64,000 bases of DNA. It comes from Eubacteriaceae bacterium. Its GTDB lineage: Bacteria; Bacillota; Clostridia; Eubacteriales; Anaerofustaceae. The stretch is from positions 27,960 through 91,959 of the forward strand of contig JAFXKY010000001.1 in NCBI GenBank assembly GCA_017531485.1. Reading direction: 5' to 3'. Below are positions 43,991 to 53,863 of this stretch, piece by piece; position 1 is the stretch's first letter; every line of letters starts with the position of its first letter. The translations under genes were made by a program, and so were the position numbers. Under the pieces are notes generated by a model, which was not told the DNA's origin, ran no database searches, and worked only from the letters and a program-made list of their open reading frames with translations.

Positions 43991-46900
43991 TTATTCTTTG
44001 ATTACTTTTCCGTAATGTCCGAGAAGCACCGAAATGTCCTTTACATCAATGATGCCATCATTATTCACATCACTCAAAGTCTGCTTCATTCCATAATTCA
44101 TAAGCACCATTGAAAAGTCGTCTGAATTTATTTTTCCGTCATCATTCAGATCACACTCTTCCGCGCTTATCTCAGGAGCCTTGCCTTTAACTTCGAGTTC
44201 AACGAATGCGATAGGTGGTGTATACAGACTTCCTGCCTGACCGTCCTTGTCCTGATATTTCACACATTCATATCTTATTTCCAGAGACGTGTCATCCACC
44301 GTAAGCGGCTGTTTTGAATACGAAACGTATTTTGTTACATCTCTCGTAAGCCCGTTTGAATATGTCGCAACAACCTTCATTCCCGCCGCCTCAAAAGCTT
44401 CGCCTTCATCATATGAGAGCTTGTCAGGGAGATTTTCAATCGTTATCTTATCGATCGTGCTGCCGATTGCCATGAGATATGCCGAGTCGTTTTTGAAATA
44501 TATTGTTCCGTACTCATCGACAATAGGTGAACATATCGCATACTGTGCCTGATCTCCGTCGGGAGTAAAGATGACGTATGCTGTATCGTAAGAAGTTGTC
44601 TTTCCTCCTGAAGTAAAGCTTTCCGTCGTCATTTCAGACGGTCTTGTCTGGTTCGGCTTGTCGGAAATGACCCTGAGTTTTCCCGGAGTATAGTTATCAA
44701 TGAAATATACGTATACACATCCGCTTTCTTCTTCATAAGCCGTAGTGAGGATGCCGCTTGTCTGCGGATATCCTTGGGTCGGAACGGTATATGCAACTTC
44801 CCAGTTCTTCAGATCGAGAACACAGATATTATGTCCTGAATACGGACCGAATTGACTTATTCCGGAAACTCCCACGTATGCCCTCTGATTATATACGCAC
44901 GGAGTGCTCGTACTCATAGGTGGTGCCGTCGCGATATTCTGACCGTTGTCGAGTCTGATATATCTGAGAGAAGAGTCCATGATCTTTCCGTCTTTTTCGA
45001 CTTTAAGTCCATAGAAATATCCGCCCTTTGATGAGAAATAGTACTCATCGGCATTCTCATCATAAACGATACCGCTTCTGATGTCGCCGGCATTCGGCAT
45101 AGTGATCTCATCAATGACTTCCCCTGTTTTTGTGCTGAACGTCACCACTCTTCCTTTGCCCGTAGTGTATCCTGCAGCGCCGTCGTCTGTGCCGATAATG
45201 ACAAAATCATCGTTTACAAACGCACCTGCCCAGTAAAATCCGCCTTTTGAAGTATATGTCCATGTGGGGATCTTTTCTTCTTTGTCTTTTGTCGGATCTT
45301 CATCAGTTACTGACAGACAAACATAATTCGCGTCAACGACTTCTCCGAGCCAGAATCCTGTGTAAATATATCCGTCATGGTAATATATCGTGCAGTTCGG
45401 CTGTCCGCCAAGCTCGTCGCGGTATATCCACAATGATTCGAGAGTTTCCGCAGAGAATGCCTGTACGCATCCTTCCGCAAGTCCTACGAAGATCATTCCG
45501 TCCGCATATGTGGGAGGATTGACCGCAAAGCTTGAAGAATGATCCATTTCTCCCGTCGCCACGATCTCACCGTTTACCGTATCGACCTTATAAAGCGTCG
45601 TTCCTGCATAAGTATAAAGATATCCGTCTACGATGATAGGGCAGCCGCAGGCATTCTTGTCGAAACCGTCACCTATCTTCGTCGCCCAGTAAAGTACTGT
45701 ATCTTCGCTCTTCACAGGCGTTTTCGCGGAAATGATGCCGTTGTTGTTTTTGTCCGCCCTGAATGAGCTCCACCATGAATCATATATCGTGATATTATCG
45801 CCTTCCGGAGCTTTATTGAGAGACACTTCCATCGTCGCATCAGCTTCGGGAGCCCTGAACTCAGCTTTTTTGCCTGCATATCCGTTTCTCGTCACAGTAT
45901 ATGTATACGGACCGTTCGGATTAAGGGCAAACTTGCCGTCTGTTTCATTTACTCTCTTGCCTGTAATGTCGTTTTTGACGTATACGATAGCATCTTCGGG
46001 AACAGTATTGAATGTTACGTATACCGGTTCCTGCTGAACGATGTGTAATGTATATGTGCCGGATACGCTGTATTCATCCTTATGGAACACTTCGATATTT
46101 ATATCTTCCGTTTCCATTGCAGTGTTGAGAGCAAGCGTCACTTCACTCACATCTTCATACTTATTTCCCTGAATCATCGCGTAATATCCGCCACAACAGT
46201 CTGTATCATCAAGCTCATTCGGGAATGCCATATTAAGTGTCAGGCTTTCCGTTCCCTTCGGAACAAAGATGTGATATTCGCTTCTTGCGTTATCAAAAGA
46301 TACATTCTTTCCGTCCTCTTCCGCAAGCAGGATCTCGCCTGTTGTAGCAATGTCATTCATGTGGAGACTTCTTCCGATACGGAATTCATAATCCTGATAA
46401 TACTTTACTCCATCAGTTGTCTTCTCAAGTCGTACAGTAAGGATCTGTGAATATCCTGATTTTGCAACGAGATTTTTGAGATATCTTGCGGAACCTTCTC
46501 TGTTTACTGTTTTATCGATCTTTATCGGCTCTTCCACGACACCATTCACGTTTATGTTCAAGCTCTGCTGAACGAAGACCGCATTTACTGTATATCCGCT
46601 GATAGGTGTTGCCTGTGCGTACGGTGCCGAGTTCATGTCGGTATACGTCACGACATATCCGTGATCATCTGCCGCAAATTTGCTGTCAAGAGAATATTCA
46701 TATCTCGTGGAAACGGTACTCGTGTTGTAAAGCACGAAATCCGTCAGTGCATCGGTTACATCGGGAGTTACAGCGCTGACCGTAAGTCCGTCTTTGGCAG
46801 TAAATGACGCTGTCGTGTGGAAGAACTCTTCCCTCGTTGCGATATAAGTATATTCCTTTCCGCCGATAAGCTTATAAGTACCTCCGTCATCTTTGACGGG

Positions 46901-48394
46901 GGATCCTGTTTCGTTAAAGACTTCAACGCTTACTCCGCTGTCACTTTTTATCGTTACGTTCACAGGCGCAACCTTCGTGATGTTCACGACATAGCTGTTT
47001 GAAACTTCTCCGCTCTTAACGGTAATTACTGCTTTATGGCTGTCTTTTCCCGTAAGGTCGATGACTGAGATATCTTCTCCGTCGATGGTGACGGAATAAT
47101 CATCTCCGAATGTCTCGTAATTGACATCAAGTCTGTCGGATACTGTCGTTATGGAGTATTCATTCGTTATTGATTCAAAACCCTCGAGAAGCTCTGTGAC
47201 AGATGCTTTTATGCTGAGGGATGAAAGCGTCGGCTTACGGTCAAGAATCATATTGTATGCCTGAACCATAGTAAATACGCCATCGTCCGTTTCATAAGGA
47301 TACTTCGCTTCAAGAGTAAATTCCTTTGATTTAAGTCCATTTTCAAGAAGGGCAGCAAGTGCTGTCGTCTTTGAATCCCAGCTTCTTGAAGAATCCGATT
47401 TATCATCCCCGTCTGTACCAATATATACTGTATAAAGCTTCGTTTTGGATTTATCAATAACATCCCCCTGCTGTGCGTTCAGAAACATCCCCGTTCTGCC
47501 CACAGAGTCGGGAATAAGGTATGTATTCGTCTTTGTTTCGCTGTCTACGGTATACTCAAACGGAAGCTTGTTATTATCAAGGATCTTTATATCACCGAAC
47601 CAGTCTTTATCCGCGAGCTTTACATCAAGCTGTCTTTCTCCGCTAATGGTAATGCTACCTTCAACGCGGTTCAGTCCTTTGTCGGAAATGACGAAGGAAT
47701 ATTTTCCCTTAACAAGCTTTATTACGTTATTTTCCGATTTCGTGACGTTGCCATATTCATCAGTAAATGTCATATGAAGCTCAGTTACGGCCACATCACC
47801 TTTTGACGCATTGACGGTAACAGTAAATTTTTCTGAAGAGATGATATCTTCATATTCCTTCATCGCAGCCAAAAGTCCGTCATAGAGCTTTTTGACATTT
47901 TCCGTCTCCGGGCTTCTCATGTCGTCCAGAGCGTCTTCATATATTTCTTTTGCCTTGGGATAATTCTGTACGTTATTCTTACTTTCAGCATATTCCCCCA
48001 TGAGTCTGACCATGGAAAGAAAATCTTCGGAATAAGCCGCCGAGTTATCCATAAAGACGATGGCGGTGATGGATGATGCATTTTCCTCAAGAGTAAAGCC
48101 ACCGCCATCATAAAAGAGAGAAAAACTTGCGGTATATCCCTCGACGGCAGAAATAAATCCGTTGGAATCTATGCCTTCGAATTCATATCCGCTCGCCATC
48201 AAAGCTTCCCTTATTGTCATTCCTTCCTCGTAATTTACTTTAACGGGAGAAATGATCATCTTGCTTTCCGTCGCTGCCATAAGATAAAAGCTTCCGGAAC
48301 TTCCCGCAAAAGCCGAGCCTGTGTTTAAAAGTACCAGGAGAAATACAATTAATGTAAGCACAATAACCGCAGGCCGCCTCGTTCTTGTTTTCAT
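43991..48394 (-). CDS. Large secreted PQQ-like beta-propeller protein with dockerin
   Basis: 1,467 residues. A signal peptide (LIVFLLVLLNTGSAFAG, about residues 13-30) is followed by a region with MTIREALMASGYEF, which is DUF4430-like, then several Ig/cadherin-like beta domains. At about 890-1,270 lies a PQQ-type propeller (CGCPIIVDGYLYTYAGTTLYKVD, YADGMIFVGLAEGCVQAFSAETL). A Big_3-like domain (GEAFEAAGMKVVATYSNG) and a type I dockerin (DLNDDGKINSDDFSM and DVNNDGIIDVKDISVLLGHY) close it. It is the last gene of the cobalamin-riboswitch operon, 10 bases after the transglutaminase gene. A role as secreted ligand-binding or scaffold protein is inferred. Confidence 0.87.
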   Translation of the reverse strand: MKTRTRRPAVIVLTLIVFLLVLLNTGSAFAGSSGSFYLMAATESKMIISPVKVNYEEGMTIREALMASGYEFEGIDSNGFISAVEGYTASFSLFYDGGGFTLEENASSITAIVFMDNSAAYSEDFLSMVRLMGEYAESKNNVQNYPKAKEIYEDALDDMRSPETENVKKLYDGLLAAMKEYEDIISSEKFTVTVNASKGDVAVTELHMTFTDEYGNVTKSENNVIKLVKGKYSFVISDKGLNRVEGSITISGERQLDVKLADKDWFGDIKILDNNKLPFEYTVDSETKTNTYLIPDSVGRTGMFLNAQQGDVIDKSKTKLYTVYIGTDGDDKSDSSRSWDSKTTALAALLENGLKSKEFTLEAKYPYETDDGVFTMVQAYNMILDRKPTLSSLSIKASVTELLEGFESITNEYSITTVSDRLDVNYETFGDDYSVTIDGEDISVIDLTGKDSHKAVITVKSGEVSNSYVVNITKVAPVNVTIKSDSGVSVEVFNETGSPVKDDGGTYKLIGGKEYTYIATREEFFHTTASFTAKDGLTVSAVTPDVTDALTDFVLYNTSTVSTRYEYSLDSKFAADDHGYVVTYTDMNSAPYAQATPISGYTVNAVFVQQSLNINVNGVVEEPIKIDKTVNREGSARYLKNLVAKSGYSQILTVRLEKTTDGVKYYQDYEFRIGRSLHMNDIATTGEILLAEEDGKNVSFDNARSEYHIFVPKGTESLTLNMAFPNELDDTDCCGGYYAMIQGNKYEDVSEVTLALNTAMETEDINIEVFHKDEYSVSGTYTLHIVQQEPVYVTFNTVPEDAIVYVKNDITGKRVNETDGKFALNPNGPYTYTVTRNGYAGKKAEFRAPEADATMEVSLNKAPEGDNITIYDSWWSSFRADKNNNGIISAKTPVKSEDTVLYWATKIGDGFDKNACGCPIIVDGYLYTYAGTTLYKVDTVNGEIVATGEMDHSSSFAVNPPTYADGMIFVGLAEGCVQAFSAETLESLWIYRDELGGQPNCTIYYHDGYIYTGFWLGEVVDANYVCLSVTDEDPTKDKEEKIPTWTYTSKGGFYWAGAFVNDDFVIIGTDDGAAGYTTGKGRVVTFSTKTGEVIDEITMPNAGDIRSGIVYDENADEYYFSSKGGYFYGLKVEKDGKIMDSSLRYIRLDNGQNIATAPPMSTSTPCVYNQRAYVGVSGISQFGPYSGHNICVLDLKNWEVAYTVPTQGYPQTSGILTTAYEEESGCVYVYFIDNYTPGKLRVISDKPNQTRPSEMTTESFTSGGKTTSYDTAYVIFTPDGDQAQYAICSPIVDEYGTIYFKNDSAYLMAIGSTIDKITIENLPDKLSYDEGEAFEAAGMKVVATYSNGLTRDVTKYVSYSKQPLTVDDTSLEIRYECVKYQDKDGQAGSLYTPPIAFVELEVKGKAPEISAEECDLNDDGKINSDDFSMVLMNYGMKQTLSDVNNDGIIDVKDISVLLGHYGKVIKE

Positions 48395-48404
48395 AATCTG
48401 CCTC

Positions 48405-50618
48405 CTATAAATATATACATTCGATAAATCGATATCTTATCTTTTCTGCAAAACTCCACTTTTCCCTGCAAAGAAGATATATTTCTTTCAGATACTCTCC
48501 GACAGCCCTTCTCTGCTCATCGCTCATACTTCCCGCGCTGAATCTTGCTTCGAGGTTTATTTCGCGAATTAAATCATTGACAGCAAAATCCACGTCGTTT
48601 ATCTTCCCGATAAGCATCATGCAGTAGCCGTACATAACAGTAATGGCCTCCTTGTTGTCATAGCCCTTTATTCCATTCAGAGTTCTTCTGAGTTTTCTTC
48701 TTTTGATTAATGCTCTCAGAACGAACGCAAGGATGATGAGTAAGATGAGCGCGATAATATGCTCTTTTTTTATCTCAAACAGATCTCTCCAGTTTGAAAG
48801 CGGAGTTCTGTCTTCCTGTTTGAGAGGTGGAGTGTATTTAAGGGAGTTTTTATCGTATACCTGCTGATTCGAAACCACCTGATTCGAAAGTTTCAGCTCT
48901 TCGTCATCAACATATCCCGGAGTCACCTCAAAAGGTATCCACCCGATCCCGTCAAGATAATACTCCGCCCACGCATGAGCGTGTTCTTCTGTGAGGACGA
49001 TCGTCTGTTCAGGTTCATACTTCTCAGCCTCTGTTCCCGAAAGGAAATATCCTTCAACATATCTCGCGGGAACGCCGTAATACCTCAGCATCAATACTGC
49101 CGCTGTTGCGTAATGCACGCTGTAACCGGATTTGGTCTGTTCCATGAAATATTTGAAAAAGTCATTTTCTCCGCTTTTTGTCACTACGCTTTCGTCGTAC
49201 TGAAGATGCTCTTCAAGCGTATCGAAAATGCTCTTTCTGATTTCAGCAAGTGTCCTCTGTTTTTTCTCCGTTCCGAGAACTCTGTCCATAACTCCGATGG
49301 AGGCATTGGTGAGCTGAAGATAATTTTTGTATACATAATCCCTGTAACTCTCTTCGTGACGGAGATATTCTTTTATTTTCTCTTCATCCTGTATTCCGGC
49401 AAGTGCATTCTGTGTCATGTACCATTCGGGAACACTTCCCGCATAATATGAATACCTGACCGTCCCCATATCTTCCGAAGTGCTTACATGACTTCCGCCG
49501 ATAATGGTATAATCGGAAATATCTTCACCCACAAGCGCATATGGTACATACAGGTTTTCCTTACACGCTGTGATATTCGTAATATCCATAGAATACTTTT
49601 TCGCCTCACTATCGGAAATACCTGTTGCGAGAGATACTGACGTCTGCGGATAAAAACCGTATTTATACAGCCAGTAAAACACATCTTCATATTCCGCTTT
49701 CGTCACGTTGTCGAGTTCTTCCCAGCCTTTTCCGGTATATACCTCTCCTACCATGCCTTTTAAATACATCTTCTGAGGATATTCCATACTCAACCTCAAG
49801 GCCGCCGTGGGGCTTTTTTCCCACGCATCGAGATTTTTCAGCATTCCTTCCGGCATGGAAGGTGTGGAAAGGTGATATTTTTCCGGATGTCTGCTTTCAA
49901 TGATTCCGTCGACAATGCTTTTTTCAAACATACTCTCAGGAAACGCGAGAGAAGACATGCTTATTAATACACACATCACCACCGCCGCAAGCTGTACAGG
50001 AAGCCTTTTTCCGAAATGAGAATCATCTGCCTTAGCCTGAATTATGTACGCGGCAAAAACGATCATGCTCACAAAATTCAGCGCCGCAAATATCTTCATC
50101 GGCACGAATCCTGCGATCTCCCCTAATACTACCGCAATGATCACGGGCATAACAGAAACAAATGTCTTCCTTTTGATGCTTTCAGCTGCAAAGAACCCTG
50201 TCAGGAGCGCGATCAAAATACCGACAAACCATACTCCGCCGCCGTTTTCAACCGCGTTTTCAAGGTGTATCTTTCCGTCAACGGTGGAAAGCCACGATAA
50301 AAAATCGTTGCTGAGGACATACATCCCGTCTTTTATCTTACCGAAAAAGATCAGGGTGTATATCCCCGATATTCCCATGAACGATATGGGAAAAACTTCC
50401 GCATATTTCGTGTCCATGATCTTTATGAATATTACACTCACAACAGAGCATACCGCCGCCAATGCTATAAATACGCCTTTCGATGAAACGAAGGCTTCCG
50501 AAAGAGTAAGCATGACAGATGAACACAGACACACCAAAACAAATATCCCGAAGATATCACTCTTCCTGTCTGTATTAAATATTCCGTCATGAATTTTAAG
50601 TCCGCTGTTTTTTTTCAC
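48405..50618 (-). CDS. Transglutaminase-like membrane protein (TgpA type) with Ser in place of catalytic Cys
   Basis: About 737 residues from the GTG at 50618, one base after the DUF58 stop, with GGAG upstream. N-terminal half: about six membrane helices. Then an extracytoplasmic transglutaminase-core domain (about 460-590) and a final membrane helix near 630-650 with a cytoplasmic tail. The usual GYC motif reads SGYSVHYATAAVLMLRYYG, so the nucleophile position is Ser (AGC codon). The His (HAHAWAEYYLDGIGW) and the acidic third residue (FEVTPG) are kept. TgpA/MoxR/DUF58 trios are widespread and linked to envelope protein processing. The substitution suggests loss or change of catalysis. Confidence 0.88.
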   Translation of the reverse strand: MKKNSGLKIHDGIFNTDRKSDIFGIFVLVCLCSSVMLTLSEAFVSSKGVFIALAAVCSVVSVIFIKIMDTKYAEVFPISFMGISGIYTLIFFGKIKDGMYVLSNDFLSWLSTVDGKIHLENAVENGGGVWFVGILIALLTGFFAAESIKRKTFVSVMPVIIAVVLGEIAGFVPMKIFAALNFVSMIVFAAYIIQAKADDSHFGKRLPVQLAAVVMCVLISMSSLAFPESMFEKSIVDGIIESRHPEKYHLSTPSMPEGMLKNLDAWEKSPTAALRLSMEYPQKMYLKGMVGEVYTGKGWEELDNVTKAEYEDVFYWLYKYGFYPQTSVSLATGISDSEAKKYSMDITNITACKENLYVPYALVGEDISDYTIIGGSHVSTSEDMGTVRYSYYAGSVPEWYMTQNALAGIQDEEKIKEYLRHEESYRDYVYKNYLQLTNASIGVMDRVLGTEKKQRTLAEIRKSIFDTLEEHLQYDESVVTKSGENDFFKYFMEQTKSGYSVHYATAAVLMLRYYGVPARYVEGYFLSGTEAEKYEPEQTIVLTEEHAHAWAEYYLDGIGWIPFEVTPGYVDDEELKLSNQVVSNQQVYDKNSLKYTPPLKQEDRTPLSNWRDLFEIKKEHIIALILLIILAFVLRALIKRRKLRRTLNGIKGYDNKEAITVMYGYCMMLIGKINDVDFAVNDLIREINLEARFSAGSMSDEQRRAVGEYLKEIYLLCREKWSFAEKIRYRFIECIYL

Positions 50619-50619
50619 T

Positions 50620-51765
50620 TTACAACTCCACTGTACTGATATCCGTAATATACGTATCCGCATTGAATGTTATTACGTTATATTCCGAATCATATCCTTC
50701 GTCGGAACAAAGCATTATCGTTGCATCCCCTGCGATATATGAATCAAAACCGTCAGGAATTCTGGCTGTTATATATATCACCTTTCCGAATTCTGCCTTT
50801 CCGTGCTCTTCGCAATACCTTTCCATACCTGAAATACCTTCATTGCATCCGCTTTTCAACATCTGTCCGACGCTCCTGAAGAGTTCGTCCGTAACGGAGA
50901 TCTCTTCAAAAACGTTATCATCCCCGTCTGTCCATCCGAGAGTGTAAAGCACCCCTTCGTCACAAAGTGCCTGACATAGCGACGACACGACTTCCGCCAT
51001 GCAGTCCATTTTTTCTGCCAAAGCATTACAAGTATTCTTGTCCCAGAAGACGAGGAGCGATCTTGAGATCGGAAGACTTGCTTCCCTGACCATAAGCTTA
51101 TCAAGTTTGTCGGAAAGCTTCCAATGGATCTGCTTTAAACTGTCCCCGGGAATATATTCCCTGATCTGAAATGTTTCGGAGAAGTCGTTTCCGCTTTTGT
51201 CGGGTGAATATGTATCTTCATCCATTCTCGACACGAACGAGATCCCGAGAGAGATATTCATATCAAACGTATCCGGAAGAACCGACATCTTTCCTTCGGA
51301 AGATATATCTGCCCTTAGTGGCAAAAATCCGAAGATGTCCGAAAGAATCACTTTCCCTGTCCTGACGGTTATATATCCGCATTTGTCGGAATTAATAACA
51401 AACGCTCTTTCGCTGTCTGATTTCTGCGAAGCTGAAAGGATAAGCGTATTCGTGTATGTTTCTCCCGTAAGAGTATTTTTCGCAATAAGCTCAACATAGC
51501 ACCTCGATACGGGAAACGATGAACTATTCGTCAGAATTATCCTGCTTGTGGCATCATTGTTTTTCGGCGTCGTCGCAGGGGGAATGATCGAAATTGATAT
51601 GTGCTTTCTCGTATAAAAGTTCATCGCCCATGTAAATAAAGATAACACTGCCATAAGCGTCATCACCGCCACAGGCACAAACGATGCGGTAAAAGCGTAT
51701 AATATAAACAGTATTATAAATACTCCCACCCACCCCAAAGCGGGCGGCATCATCTTCCTGATCAT
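50620..51765 (-). CDS. DUF58-domain membrane protein
   Basis: 381 residues. Two membrane helices at the N terminus (about 10-50), a beta-rich middle, and the DUF58 signature FQIREYIPGDSLKQIHWKLS near residue 195-214, followed by a vWA-like C-terminal region. DUF58 proteins act with MoxR ATPases and transglutaminase-like proteins; here they are adjacent with a four-base overlap to moxR. Probable role: MoxR-dependent assembly of an envelope complex, inferred from the family. Confidence 0.9.
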   Translation of the reverse strand: MIRKMMPPALGWVGVFIILFILYAFTASFVPVAVMTLMAVLSLFTWAMNFYTRKHISISIIPPATTPKNNDATSRIILTNSSSFPVSRCYVELIAKNTLTGETYTNTLILSASQKSDSERAFVINSDKCGYITVRTGKVILSDIFGFLPLRADISSEGKMSVLPDTFDMNISLGISFVSRMDEDTYSPDKSGNDFSETFQIREYIPGDSLKQIHWKLSDKLDKLMVREASLPISRSLLVFWDKNTCNALAEKMDCMAEVVSSLCQALCDEGVLYTLGWTDGDDNVFEEISVTDELFRSVGQMLKSGCNEGISGMERYCEEHGKAEFGKVIYITARIPDGFDSYIAGDATIMLCSDEGYDSEYNVITFNADTYITDISTVEL

Positions 51766-52709
51766 TTTACTTCAAACTTCCTGACTTCGGGAGAAGCCGT
51801 ATCTGTGAGGATCTTCTCAATGAGGTCTTTTTCAGTAAGCTCATGAAGCCTTGCCTTTGCGGACAGACTAAGACGGTGTGCACACACGTCGCTGAATACA
51901 CTCTTGACATCATCCACCGTAACGTAATCCCTGCCTTCCATAAACGCATGAGCCTTTGCTGTTCTCGCAACGGATATTGCACCACGGGGACTTACGCCAA
52001 GCTGAATATATTCATTATTTCTCGTCGCTTCAACGAGATCCGTTATGTATCCGTAAATTATATCCTCAACGTGTGTCTTGCCGACTTCCTCGATAAGGCT
52101 GTTAAGGGTAGGAATGTCCATGACAGAAGCGCATGTATCAAGGGGATCAGCGCTGTGACGACCTTTCATGATCTCGACCTGACTTTCCCTGTCAGGATAT
52201 CCGATAGAAAGTTTCATGAGGAATCTGTCGATCTGTGCCGACGGCAGTTTCTGCGTGCCTGCGGAACCGACGGGGTTCTGTGTCGCAAGAACAACAAACG
52301 GCTGAGGAAGATCGTGACTTACTCCGTCAACAGTAACCCTTCTTTCTTCCATAGCTTCCAGAAGTGCTGACTGCGTTTTTGATGATGTACGGTTGATTTC
52401 GTCCGCAAGAAGGAGATTTGTCATAACCGCACCGCTTTTGTAAGTGAGTTCTCCCGTATCTTTGTTATATACTGAAAAACCGATAATATCGGAAGGCATT
52501 GTGTCCGGCGTAAACTGAACACGCTTTGTGTCAAGTCCGAGAGTTTTCGCAAATGCCATGGCAAGAGTTGTCTTTCCGACTCCCGGAACGTCTTCGAGAA
52601 GGACGTGTCCCTGAGAGAGGATCGCCATGAGAACTTTCTTTATAACGTCATCTTTTCCGATGATGACCTTTTTTACTTCGCTGAGAATTTTTTCTGTGAG
52701 ATTATACAT
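51762..52709 (-). CDS. MoxR-family AAA+ ATPase
   Basis: 315 residues, normal for MoxR. Walker A in LEDVPGVGKTTLAMAFA (about residues 37-53), Walker B in LLADEINRTSSKTQSALLEAM, sensor 1 in FVVLATQNPVG, and sensor 2 SPRGAISVARTAKAHA. MoxR proteins are chaperone-like ATPases that assemble or activate partner proteins, often DUF58/vWA proteins. The gene overlaps the alpha-barrel gene upstream by eight bases and DUF58 downstream by four, so all are co-translated. Confidence 0.95.
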   Translation of the reverse strand: MYNLTEKILSEVKKVIIGKDDVIKKVLMAILSQGHVLLEDVPGVGKTTLAMAFAKTLGLDTKRVQFTPDTMPSDIIGFSVYNKDTGELTYKSGAVMTNLLLADEINRTSSKTQSALLEAMEERRVTVDGVSHDLPQPFVVLATQNPVGSAGTQKLPSAQIDRFLMKLSIGYPDRESQVEIMKGRHSADPLDTCASVMDIPTLNSLIEEVGKTHVEDIIYGYITDLVEATRNNEYIQLGVSPRGAISVARTAKAHAFMEGRDYVTVDDVKSVFSDVCAHRLSLSAKARLHELTEKDLIEKILTDTASPEVRKFEVK

Positions 52710-53850
52710 TTTTCTTACCTCTTGTTTTTACAATAATTCCGATAATTATTATCGCCGCCGCAGCTATGAATATTACGACCGCCGCAGTGGGGAAACTGCC
52801 TGCATCTTCATCCGTTATCTTTATTTCCGGAGAATCATACTCGCTCAGATCATAAAGCCTGCATTCCCTTTCCCTTAAAAGCTTTACGGACGTAAGCGCC
52901 AGAAGCATCTGCTGAGTTGCCATAAAATCGCTGTCATCATGACCGTATGAGTGAGAGAATCCGCCGTCTTTGCAAAGATAGCTTTCTGCGTGCTGTAAAA
53001 GATTTTTTCCTCCTTTTACAAATCTCTCATCTTCCATAGGATCGATTCCGACGCTGCAAAGGGCGATGATAAGCTGGGAAATTGTTTCACTGCTCTCTTC
53101 TCCGTATGCGATAAAGCGACCTTCATCTGTCATTATGTCTGACATAAACCCGAGAGCTTTCTCAATAGCCTCTGAAACATCGCTTCTGTCTTTGTAAGGC
53201 GCAAGCGCCTGTACAGCCATAGCCGTTATGTCAGCATTTGACGAACCTGAGGAAAGCCCAAAGCCTCCGTCCGCTTCCTGCGCCGACAATATAGCATCAA
53301 GCATATCTTCTCTCGTAAATTTCGCATTTTCAGGAACAGCAGTGTTCTTCGCGTCAAGGCTGATAAGGGAAAAGATCCATCCGTTAAGCCCCTGAAGGCC
53401 AAGGCTGTCGCCATGGAAAAAATATGTTCCGTCCGCAAGAAGGTCGATACTGCTTCCATCAGGTTTTTCACCGAAAGACGTCGGATCTCCGCCGAGAGCA
53501 TATATCGTAAGAATTATGCGGTGATACTCCGTTGCCTTGATCCTGTCGAGGTATCCGTCTTCTTCATATTTGTCTTCCACATAAAACCTGAGATCTTTCA
53601 GATAACTTTCGTAATCATCCTCCACCCCGTTCAATGCAAAGACCATGGCGATCCAGTCGCTGAGAGTATTTCCCACGGGAAGGATATGCCTTTGTGCAAG
53701 AAATCCTCCGTCATACACCCCTGCAAGCTCTTTTGCATATTTTATTCCGTCTGTTATCATTTCATCCACATTATCCTTCGCATAAACCGATGAAAAACTC
53801 ATCAGAAGCATGATGCCTGAGAGGACAACGCATAATATTTTTTTACTCAT
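52702..53850 (-). CDS. Membrane-anchored alpha/alpha-barrel protein (terpene-cyclase/transcobalamin-N-domain-like)
   Basis: 382 residues. A signal peptide (about 1-24, ending VYA) precedes a helical-repeat domain with the QEADGGFGLSSGSSNADITA motif and TAMAVQAL, DEGRFIAYGEESSETISQLI and DGGFSHSYGHDDSDFMATQQ (about residues 190-335). These are repeats of the prenyltransferase/terpene-cyclase alpha6-alpha6 barrel, the fold also used by the N-terminal domain of intrinsic factor and transcobalamin. A C-terminal membrane helix (about 355-375) with a positive tail anchors it outside the cell. No DxDD cyclase motif was seen. The adjacent gene encodes the matching DUF4430 beta domain. Confidence 0.85.
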   Translation of the reverse strand: MSKKILCVVLSGIMLLMSFSSVYAKDNVDEMITDGIKYAKELAGVYDGGFLAQRHILPVGNTLSDWIAMVFALNGVEDDYESYLKDLRFYVEDKYEEDGYLDRIKATEYHRIILTIYALGGDPTSFGEKPDGSSIDLLADGTYFFHGDSLGLQGLNGWIFSLISLDAKNTAVPENAKFTREDMLDAILSAQEADGGFGLSSGSSNADITAMAVQALAPYKDRSDVSEAIEKALGFMSDIMTDEGRFIAYGEESSETISQLIIALCSVGIDPMEDERFVKGGKNLLQHAESYLCKDGGFSHSYGHDDSDFMATQQMLLALTSVKLLRERECRLYDLSEYDSPEIKITDEDAGSFPTAAVVIFIAAAAIIIIGIIVKTRGKKNV

Positions 53851-53863
53851 ATTCTCCTCCGTT

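Noticed and set aside
52702..53850. Functional terpene cyclase or prenyltransferase
   Set aside because: The helical repeats match the fold, but no DxDD or metal-binding prenyltransferase motif is seen and the protein is exported and membrane-anchored, so the family name is used only for the fold.
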